The notes under the pieces: generated by a model
Told to the model about the DNA's origin: nothing
Seen by the model: only the letters and a program-made list of their open reading frames with translations
The model's database searches: none
Shown here: piece after piece, positions 1 to 5,656 of the stretch
How the letters are laid out: each line of letters starts with the position of its first letter
Position numbering within the stretch: the stretch's first letter is position 1
Origin: Bacteroidota bacterium
GTDB taxonomy: Bacteria > Bacteroidota > Bacteroidia > Chitinophagales > Chitinophagaceae
NCBI GenBank assembly: GCA_947460795.1
Contig: CANHJA010000055.1
Location: 1-11,768, forward strand
Direction: 5' to 3'
DNA length: 11,768 bases
Translations under genes and position numbers: made by a program

Positions 1-488
1 TAGCAAACGAAACCTGCCGTACAATCTTTCACCGGCATCCAAGTAATTAATCGAACATAAACAGAGGCTCCATAAGAAATGAAAATTCGATTGAATGGCC
101 AATTGACTACTTTACCACCTCTAACATATCTCGATCCAACACTTACATCCGCATTGTTTTTGCAGGCTTCATAAAGTCGAATTAAATCCTCTGGATTGTG
201 AGAAAAGTCAGCATCCATTTCAAAAATAAAGTCATATTTACGTTCAATACTCCATTTAAATCCAGCGATATATGCTTTGCCTAAACCTTGTTTGCCATTG
301 CGCTCAAGAATAAAAAGTGTATCAGGAAAATCTTGTTGTAATTGCTTCACTTTTTGAGCAGTCCCATCTGGTGAACCATCATCAATGATTAAAATATGAA
401 ATGGTTCGGGCAATGAAAATACTTTACGAATTATCTTTTCGATATTTTCGATTTCGTTATAAGTCGGTATAAGAATTATTTTATTCAA
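1..488 (-). CDS. Family-2 glycosyltransferase, polyprenol monophosphomannose synthase type (C-terminus outside window)
   Basis: This gene is partial: 162 complete codons are visible and the C-terminus runs off the left edge. The translation starts MNKIILIPTYNEIENI, with the GT-A nucleotide-binding start IPTYNE, then LIIDDGSPDGT, the metal-binding region EMDADFSHNPEDL, VGSRYV and DCTAGF. This series is characteristic of dolichol/polyprenol-phosphate mannose synthases, which move a sugar from a nucleotide donor to a lipid phosphate on the cytoplasmic face of the membrane. The sugar and lipid cannot be told from the sequence. The start is a TTG at 488-486: the frame is closed by TAA a short way upstream, no ATG lies before the IPTYNE motif, and TTG falls exactly where family members begin. 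It lies 71 bases downstream of the exonuclease gene on the same strand. A membrane-anchoring C-terminal region may exist but is not visible. Confidence 0.9.
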   Translation of the reverse strand, partial: MNKIILIPTYNEIENIEKIIRKVFSLPEPFHILIIDDGSPDGTAQKVKQLQQDFPDTLFILERNGKQGLGKAYIAGFKWSIERKYDFIFEMDADFSHNPEDLIRLYEACKNNADVSVGSRYVRGGKVVNWPFNRIFISYGASVYVRLITWMPVKDCTAGFVC

Positions 489-559
489 AGTATTTTTCAG
501 ATTGGAAAATTAATAGTTAAGACGATTAAAAACAATTATTCGTTAACTAATTTATTCAC

Positions 560-1330
560 TTATATCTTTTTTAACATAGTTTCATTAAAAATCTTAGAAA
601 CTACATTTTTTGTATCAAGTGCAAAATCGCCTTTCATAATCCAATCGTAGTAAGAAGGCTCTTTTTTAAATACTTCCGCAACAGATTTATCTTTGTGTTT
701 GCCAAAATTAAAAACTGGAATAGTTTGCACAATTTTCACTCTTCGAGAATAGTCTAAAAAATCATCCCCTTGAGAAAACTTTCCTAAAAATTCTACATCA
801 TTTTGCAAATCTTCATATCGGTCTATTTGAGCATATAAAACTTCAATTGTTGCTAAGGCATCTGCTTCAGCACTGTGGGCATTTTGAATTTCTTTGTCAC
901 AATAAAATTTATAAGCAGCACTTAAACTTCGAGGTTCTTTTTTAAAGAAAATTTGTTGTACATCCACTAAGTGTCGATCTCTGAAATTTACTTCAATACC
1001 TACTCGAAGAAATTCTTCTGTCAAGATTGGGAAATCAAATTTATTCGAATTAAAACCACATAAATCACAATTTTCTAAAAACTGTTTTATGCCATTTGCT
1101 AATTCTTTAAAACTTGGTTCATTCGCTACATCCTCATCATAAATTCCGTGTACTTCTGATGATTCTTTAGGAATAGGCATTTGAGGATTAATTCGTCTTG
1201 TTTTAATATCTTTTTTTCCATCCGGATGAATTTTAATTATAGATATTTCAACAATTTTATCATGAATAATACTGGTGCCTGTAGTTTCTAAATCGACGCA
1301 AGCAATGGGTCTTGTGAGTTTTAAGTTCAT
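560..1330 (-). CDS. DnaQ-like DEDDh 3'-5' exonuclease with C-terminal ExoX-like extension
   Basis: The protein has 256 residues and starts at ATG. Residues 8-170 form a DnaQ/DNA polymerase III epsilon-type exonuclease domain with all catalytic positions visible: D13 and E15 (VDLETTG, Exo I), D99 in NKFDFPIL (Exo II), and H152 plus D157 in NAHSAEADA (Exo III, the DEDDh form). Such enzymes remove nucleotides from DNA or RNA 3' ends using two metal ions. Residues 207-235 (FNFGKHKDKSV, then YYDWI) resemble the small C-terminal module found after some ExoX-like exonucleases; this is from memory of the family. No polymerase, helicase or UvrC-like nuclease domain is fused, so a free-standing repair or processing nuclease is more likely than the replicative proofreading subunit. 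It is the last gene of a same-strand run that starts with a Y-family polymerase. CACATTTG just before the start resembles a -7 element with one mismatch. Confidence 0.9.
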   Translation of the reverse strand: MNLKLTRPIACVDLETTGTSIIHDKIVEISIIKIHPDGKKDIKTRRINPQMPIPKESSEVHGIYDEDVANEPSFKELANGIKQFLENCDLCGFNSNKFDFPILTEEFLRVGIEVNFRDRHLVDVQQIFFKKEPRSLSAAYKFYCDKEIQNAHSAEADALATIEVLYAQIDRYEDLQNDVEFLGKFSQGDDFLDYSRRVKIVQTIPVFNFGKHKDKSVAEVFKKEPSYYDWIMKGDFALDTKNVVSKIFNETMLKKI

Positions 1331-1367
1331 GTTGCAAATGTGAGAATTTATTTTAACTATTTTGGGT

Positions 1368-2303
1368 TTATTTTTTCAACCATTTTTCAATAGCTTCCTC
1401 ATCCATCGTTATATAATTGGGTTCTTTATAAACGGTGGTGTCTTCAACCCATCTAATTTTGGGTAATGCATGTCCATCAGCAAGTGTAATAAATTGTTCT
1501 ACACCATTAAAAATAGAAAAATCAATATTTGAAGCTCTTGTGTCTGTAAAAAAATCATTCAATTTAGAAGAATCTCCATTTAAAATTATATAAAAAGGAA
1601 TGGAAGGGTTTTTTTCTTTCATGATGCGCATTCTTTTGGCTGCTTTTCTGCAATACTCGCATGTCATACTCATAAATGCAATTACATGTTTTCCTTTGCG
1701 CAATTCTTTTATTGGCGCTTTGTTGTTTTGTGAATGATATAATAAACTCAGTGGAATGGGTTTATTTAAAATGGGTTCTTTTTCTGCCAAATAAATACTT
1801 TCTGGAGGTGAAATAATGATTGGAATGGATATACTTCCCAAAAATAATAGCATTGTCAATAGATTTGCCCATTTAAAATTCCATTCATATTGAATCCTTG
1901 ACATCATTGCCAAGATAAAAATCATTCCAGCATTTTTAACTACAGATTGCAAGGGCGTCATTGGTATATACTCTCCAAAACAGCCACAATTTCCCGATGT
2001 CCCATATTGTTTAATCACTAAAAATAAATACAACGTAAATGCAGTTAATAAAGCTATTGAAACGGGTATGGCTACTTTTTTTATTCTAAAATGAATAATG
2101 AATAGAATGCCTAAAAATAATTCTAATCCGATAAGAATTCTTGCAGACCATTCGGCCATAGTCCAATTAAAGAAGGTGGTTTCTACAATTGTCCAACCAA
2201 ATTGTTCTAAGGTTGGTATTTTAGAAATTGCTGAAAAAATAAATACTGAACCAATTGTAAGGCTTAAAATGGTAAACAATATTTTTTTATACTGTAGATT
2301 CAA
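1368..2303 (-). CDS. MauE/DoxX-family membrane protein fused to a thioredoxin-like domain
   Basis: The protein has 311 residues. Five hydrophobic segments (about 8-27, 52-72, 77-97, 122-137, 145-165) match the MauE/DoxX membrane domain, including the family-typical NCGCFGEYIPMTPL at 105-118 with C106 and C108. After the last segment comes a thioredoxin-like domain (about 180-311) with MTCEYCRK, a CxxC pair at C215/C218. Positive residues near loops (MNLQYKK, HFRIKK, RIQYEW) put the N-terminus inside, so five crossings place both cysteine pairs in the periplasm. This suggests disulfide exchange or electron transfer across the membrane, possibly like VKOR-thioredoxin fusions; the substrate is unknown. 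The only possible start that keeps the first membrane segment is TTG at 2303: the frame has TAA 12 bases upstream and no earlier ATG. A TACATTTG promoter element lies about 20 bases upstream, which supports it. The BLUF gene ends 45 bases before. Confidence 0.85.
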   Translation of the reverse strand: MNLQYKKILFTILSLTIGSVFIFSAISKIPTLEQFGWTIVETTFFNWTMAEWSARILIGLELFLGILFIIHFRIKKVAIPVSIALLTAFTLYLFLVIKQYGTSGNCGCFGEYIPMTPLQSVVKNAGMIFILAMMSRIQYEWNFKWANLLTMLLFLGSISIPIIISPPESIYLAEKEPILNKPIPLSLLYHSQNNKAPIKELRKGKHVIAFMSMTCEYCRKAAKRMRIMKEKNPSIPFYIILNGDSSKLNDFFTDTRASNIDFSIFNGVEQFITLADGHALPKIRWVEDTTVYKEPNYITMDEEAIEKWLKK

Positions 2304-2322
2304 AAGGATGCATTATTTCAAA

Positions 2323-2330
2323 CAAATGTA
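2323..2330 (-). promoter_or_regulatory. Candidate -7 promoter element for the MauE-thioredoxin gene
   Basis: The minus strand reads TACATTTG, an exact match to the Bacteroidota TAnnTTTG -7 consensus, about 20 bases ahead of the TTG start at 2303. No clear TTG -33 element is seen at the expected 19-21 base spacing, so the promoter is only half supported. It suggests that this gene can be transcribed apart from the BLUF gene upstream. Confidence 0.45.
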
Positions 2331-2348
2331 ATAATTTGCTCTTAATAT

Positions 2349-2783
2349 TTAGCCATTCAAATCGAAAAAATCAGCTAGAACTTTGAGTGATACATCATTT
2401 TCAGATTTTTTTATTTGTTCATTGATGTATGAATAAAATTGTTCTAAATTAAAATTGTCTAAACTTGATAATTCTTTATTGTAGCTTTTGAAAGCCATGC
2501 TCCAATTATTAAATTGTCTAACGTCACGTTCTGCTTCTTGAATTTTAATCAAGTTGTCATGTCGTCTGTCAATTGCTATTTTCTCAAATAATTCCAATAC
2601 ATCTGCTTTATCTCCTTCAATAATTTGGAAAAAATGTTTGTTACAGTATACCAATATGCCTGTAATTTCAATTTCGGCATTATTTTTATTTGAACTTTCT
2701 AGAATAGATTTTATATCCTCATATTTCAGGCTGTCACATCCAGTACTCACATAGGATAAATGATATATTTTTTTCTCGTTCAT
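2349..2783 (-). CDS. Short BLUF-domain blue-light photoreceptor
   Basis: This 144-residue protein carries one BLUF domain (sensor of blue light using FAD) at about residues 5-98 and no fused output domain. Key residues sit at the same spacing as in AppA: Y11 (AppA Y21), N35 (N45), Q53 (Q63), W94 (W104) and M96 (M106). These form the Tyr-Gln-Trp/Met hydrogen-bond network around the flavin that switches on blue light. Motifs visible are ITGILVY (40-46), FFQIIEG (51-57) and the RRH at 73-75. Residues 100-144 are probably the C-terminal helices that cap the sheet, as in short PixD-type BLUF proteins of about 150 residues, which signal through a partner protein. No partner such as a response regulator or cyclic-di-GMP enzyme is adjacent; the neighbours are a Y-family polymerase upstream (82-base gap) and a membrane thiol protein downstream. 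Start is ATG. Confidence 0.93.
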   Translation of the reverse strand: MNEKKIYHLSYVSTGCDSLKYEDIKSILESSNKNNAEIEITGILVYCNKHFFQIIEGDKADVLELFEKIAIDRRHDNLIKIQEAERDVRQFNNWSMAFKSYNKELSSLDNFNLEQFYSYINEQIKKSENDVSLKVLADFFDLNG

Positions 2784-2865
2784 GCCGTAAAAGTATTGTT
2801 ATTTTTCAAATACATATATTCTTAAAATAAATAGCTTATAAAGATTGCCTTTTAAGTTTTTTAGT

Positions 2866-4167
2866 TCAATTATACATATCCTTTACCGACCCAAAGCCAA
2901 TAATATCTCTGACAATGTCTTTTTCTCGCATTTCAACTGCTTTAATAATTTTAGCACTGCCAAATTTATCTTTAATATCATAAACTGTTTTCCGAAGGAA
3001 GTCCCGTTTAATGTTGTTATCAAACAATTCGTATTGTATATTTTTATCGGTAATAAAATGATTTACAAGGACGCCAATGGTTCTTAATTCGGGTGTAAAT
3101 AATGTAAAATTGCGTTCTCTTTCTGCATCCATTATTTTTTGGGAAAGAAATTTATAAATATCAGTTCCATCTTGCAAAGGCCTCGTCATATTAATGTGCG
3201 TATCCCAGCCAGTATGATTTTGATAGCTACACGTAAACCCAATCGTTTTACAAAAGAAATGATGTTTTACCATTCTTGTTTCTAATTTCATGCAGAGGGA
3301 TAAAAAAATATCTTGCAATTCTTTCGGATTATTACGTTGCTGTTGCGACAATGTTCTTACTGCTGACATTGATTTATAGCCATTGCTGTAAAAATCAACT
3401 TCTGCAAAGTTGAGTCTATAATGCCAATAGTATCCAATTACACCTCCCATAATTTTCTTTAATACTTGTGGTGATGTGTGTCGCATTTCATAAGGTGTTT
3501 TTATGCCTGCTCGTCTTAATTTAGAGGCAGATCGCTCTGCAATTCCTGGTAAATCGGTGAGCTCAATTTTACGCAATACCTCATCAATATTTTGTGCATT
3601 AATGTGCACTAAACCATTTGGTTTTTGCATATCGGTAGCTAGTTTTGCTAAAAATGTGTTTGGTGCAATTCCAATAGAGCATTGCAGCCAATCACCCACT
3701 TTTTCCTTAATGTCTTTTTTAATTTGATTGGCTAGTTTATCCATGTCAGGATAGACTAATTTATAGGATGTTAAGTTAACTACTGCTTCATCAATGCTTT
3801 TGGGTATTACATCGTCTGAATAACTGCGTAAAACATTCATAATACCAATATGAAATTTTCTGTAAATGGCTGATTTGGGCTCTACGCTGATAATATGAGG
3901 GCACAACATTCTTGCTTCTGGCATGCGCATACCTGTTTTTACCCCATATAATTTGGCCTCAATAGAAGGCGCAATAATTACACCATTCGAATGGTTGCCG
4001 CATACGCCAATTGGCTTGCCACGAAGCATAGGATTTTCCTGCTGCTCACAACTAGCAAAAAAACTATTCATGTCAATAAATAACACAACTGCTTTCGGAT
4101 TGGGTACTATATTATTTTTAAACTGCACAAGAGAATTCATATCGAAATTAATTGAAGGTGAAACCAT
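2866..4167 (-). CDS. Y-family (DinB/UmuC-type) translesion DNA polymerase
   Basis: The protein has 433 residues from the ATG at 4167. The palm/fingers core is intact: FIDMNSFFASCEQ with catalytic D32 and probable steric-gate F37, the fingers region CPHIISVEP, the SIDEA motif with D126 and E127, and CSIGIAPNTFLAKLA from about 163. A thumb helix-hairpin-helix follows (DLPGIAERSASKLRRAGI, about 205-223), then a little-finger domain. QYELF at 378-382 resembles a beta-clamp-binding pentapeptide. All metal ligands are present, so an active bypass polymerase is expected, unlike catalytically dead ImuB. It looks intermediate between DinB and UmuC, so no symbol is given; no umuD-like gene is nearby. 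A TTG two codons upstream (4173) is possible, but the ATG is preferred. Upstream lie a TAATTTTG element and paired TACGTAA motifs that could be its control region. Confidence 0.93.
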   Translation of the reverse strand: MVSPSINFDMNSLVQFKNNIVPNPKAVVLFIDMNSFFASCEQQENPMLRGKPIGVCGNHSNGVIIAPSIEAKLYGVKTGMRMPEARMLCPHIISVEPKSAIYRKFHIGIMNVLRSYSDDVIPKSIDEAVVNLTSYKLVYPDMDKLANQIKKDIKEKVGDWLQCSIGIAPNTFLAKLATDMQKPNGLVHINAQNIDEVLRKIELTDLPGIAERSASKLRRAGIKTPYEMRHTSPQVLKKIMGGVIGYYWHYRLNFAEVDFYSNGYKSMSAVRTLSQQQRNNPKELQDIFLSLCMKLETRMVKHHFFCKTIGFTCSYQNHTGWDTHINMTRPLQDGTDIYKFLSQKIMDAERERNFTLFTPELRTIGVLVNHFITDKNIQYELFDNNIKRDFLRKTVYDIKDKFGSAKIIKAVEMREKDIVRDIIGFGSVKDMYN

Positions 4168-4199
4168 AAACAAACTTTGTGAATAAGTTTATCTTCCTT

Positions 4200-4207
4200 C
4201 AAAATTA
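4200..4207 (-). promoter_or_regulatory. Candidate -7 promoter element for the Y-family polymerase
   Basis: The minus strand reads TAATTTTG, matching TAnnTTTG, about 33 bases ahead of the polymerase ATG at 4167. That would give a leader of roughly 25 bases. No good -33 TTG is seen; the place where it should lie borders one of the TACGTAA repeats, as would be expected if a regulator controls this promoter. Confidence 0.45.
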
Positions 4208-4228
4208 GAAATCGTGTATGTAATGAGC

Positions 4229-4252
4229 TTACGTAATAAAGGCATTTACGTA
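4229..4252 (-). repeat. Paired TACGTAA motifs, candidate operator upstream of the polymerase
   Basis: Two direct copies of the 7-mer TACGTAA (minus strand) occur at 4246-4252 and 4229-4235, 17 bases apart start to start. Each contains the palindrome TACGTA, and the copy nearer the gene extends to the 8-base palindrome TTACGTAA (4229-4236). They lie just upstream of the candidate -7 element, where an SOS-type repressor or an activator would bind. Single TACGTA cores also occur inside typA and ftsX, so only the pairing and position are notable. Confidence 0.3.
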
Positions 4253-4277
4253 GTTCTAAAAAAATAAATTCCTTCAT

Positions 4278-4709
4278 TTAGGAAGTAAGTTCCCAACTGC
4301 CTTCTTCTATTTCTTGTTGAAGTTGCTGTTCATCCCAGCCACAATAACCAAGGAATAATTGCAACTCATTTTCATGAATTGTTTGCGCATTTATATGATT
4401 GATTGCTTGTTTAAAATCGCCACCCCAATAATATTGGCCTGCAATGTGTTTTCCTCCTTCAATTAAATCGGGTCGTTGATGAATAAAAAATAACTTTTCT
4501 TGTTCAACAGGTCCTCCTTCATATAATGGAAATGGTTGGCAATGCTGAAACTCGACTAACTCATTTAATTTTCTTGAAAAAATAGTATTCGTAATAAATC
4601 CCCAAGCTCCATTTTCATTGACCTCACAAATGAGCAAATTGGTATTTTCAAAAATTGTACCTGCTAATAAAGGAGTACTTTTTATATGTTGTCCTGCGGT
4701 AATAATCAT
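4278..4709 (-). CDS. Short YqgE/AlgH family protein
   Basis: This 143-residue protein starts at ATG. It shows the YqgE/AlgH (DUF179) pattern: GAWGFITN near 35-42, PLYEGGPV near 61-68, LFFIHQRPDLI, YYWGGDFKQAI, and FLGYCGWDEQQLQQEIEEGSW close to the end. The molecular role of the family is not settled; AlgH was linked to alginate regulation in Pseudomonas. Family members are usually about 180-190 residues, and the present protein stops six residues after the start of the SWELTS end, so the usual C-terminal stretch of about 40 residues is absent. It could be a genuine short paralogue or a product of a nonsense mutation (see findings). It starts 8 bases after the hydrolase stop codon, so the two are almost certainly co-transcribed. 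Confidence 0.85.
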   Translation of the reverse strand: MIITAGQHIKSTPLLAGTIFENTNLLICEVNENGAWGFITNTIFSRKLNELVEFQHCQPFPLYEGGPVEQEKLFFIHQRPDLIEGGKHIAGQYYWGGDFKQAINHINAQTIHENELQLFLGYCGWDEQQLQQEIEEGSWELTS

Positions 4710-4717
4710 GTTATTTT

Positions 4718-5593
4718 TTAAGATTTGGATAAGTTAAAGGTAGCGCATTTCTTCAAAAATAAAATAGATTCATTCACTACAGCTTGCATTGCTGCTGGTA
4801 ACGTAGTTTCATTCCAAGGGTGTTTTCTTCCAAATACATGATCACTTTCTAACAAAAAAAGGGTTGCTTTTGGTTGCCATTCTTTTAGTTTTTCTGCTGC
4901 ATAATAGGGTACTGCTTCATCTTTTGTACCATGACAAATTAATATTGGAATGTTTATTTTGCGAATATTTTTTTCAATATCTAATCGTTCCTTAAATTGA
5001 CAATAGTTTTCATATAATTGGTAATATAGCGGTAGATTTTGATTGGTTCTTTTGTTAGCCATATATTGAACGCCTGTTGCTTTCCATTCTTTCATTTGTT
5101 CATCTGACCAACGATTCCAAGGACTTTTACATTCATCTACCGAAGCCCAAGTTATGAGGCTTTTTATACGCTCATCTTCACTTGTCTTTAATATTGCAAT
5201 GCCTCCGCCTCTGCTGTGTCCAATGAATGAAATTTGATTGATGTCTAAATGGCTTTTGTACATATTTCTTTCATCAATAACCCAATTAATAATTTGTTCA
5301 ACATCAAATAATTCTTTTGTATAATTATTGTTGCCATATGCATTTAAGTCAGCAAATTCTTCAGGAAAATCAGTGGTAGTTCCATTGTGGGATAAATTCA
5401 TTTTAATAAAAACAAATCCATTTTCTGCAAATTGTTGAGCAATTAAATCGAAATTACCCCAATCTTTAAATCCATTAAAACCATGCACATAAATTACAAT
5501 TGGTTTTAAAACACCGTTGTCTTTGTAAAAAATGTCAACTAACATGTCCCTATTTTCGGAACCTTTAAGCAGAATGTTTTTGATCGATTGCAT
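4718..5593 (-). CDS. Alpha/beta hydrolase (dienelactone hydrolase/prolyl-oligopeptidase-like)
   Basis: The protein has 291 residues from the ATG at 5593. It has the alpha/beta hydrolase fold: oxyanion-hole strand IVIYVHGFNGF (33-43), nucleophile elbow GHSRGGG with Ser127, the acid Asp225 in HGTKDEAVP, and His252 in ESDHVFG. It lacks a signal peptide or membrane segment, so it should be cytoplasmic and act on a small ester, amide or peptide; the substrate cannot be inferred. The frame continues 10 codons upstream to a TTG at 5623, but those codons lie inside the typA terminator hairpin and its T-run (they encode KRDFF), so the ATG start is preferred. It precedes the AlgH-family gene by 8 bases. 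No separate promoter is apparent between the typA terminator and the start, so expression may rely on read-through from typA or on a poorly matching promoter. Confidence 0.88.
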   Translation of the reverse strand: MQSIKNILLKGSENRDMLVDIFYKDNGVLKPIVIYVHGFNGFKDWGNFDLIAQQFAENGFVFIKMNLSHNGTTTDFPEEFADLNAYGNNNYTKELFDVEQIINWVIDERNMYKSHLDINQISFIGHSRGGGIAILKTSEDERIKSLITWASVDECKSPWNRWSDEQMKEWKATGVQYMANKRTNQNLPLYYQLYENYCQFKERLDIEKNIRKINIPILICHGTKDEAVPYYAAEKLKEWQPKATLFLLESDHVFGRKHPWNETTLPAAMQAVVNESILFLKKCATFNLSKS

Positions 5594-5603
5594 GCGTAAA
5601 TGT

Positions 5604-5637
5604 AAAAAAAAATCCCTCTTCAAGTGAAAAGGGATTT
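5604..5637 (-). terminator. Rho-independent terminator of typA
   Basis: AAATCCCT (5610-5617) and AGGGATTT (5630-5637) form a perfect 8-bp stem. A C/A mismatch and an inner TTC/GAA stem around an AAGT loop extend it. In the minus direction the hairpin is followed directly by a run of nine T. It begins 19 bases after the typA stop and shows no T-run on the plus side, so it acts one way. Confidence 0.85.
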
Positions 5638-5656
5638 GAGTATTTATTTATCTTAA

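Noticed and set aside
2098..2331. Plus-strand open frames opposite the MauE-Trx, BLUF, polymerase, typA and M13 genes (this one and several others)
   Set aside because: All lie antisense to well-supported genes, have no family motifs, and are expected by chance.
2821..2857. CTTAAAA / TTTTAAG inverted repeat between the polymerase and BLUF genes as a terminator
   Set aside because: The arms are only 7 AT-rich bases with a 22-base loop; too weak to call a terminator.
4137..4277. A 46-codon minus-strand frame starting at ATG right after the AlgH stop codon
   Set aside because: It runs through the polymerase promoter region and into the start of the polymerase gene, has no recognisable features, and is better treated as the continuation of the AlgH frame.
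5594..5623. N-terminal extension of the hydrolase from TTG 5623
   Set aside because: These codons are the typA terminator stem and T-run; a good ATG follows at 5593.
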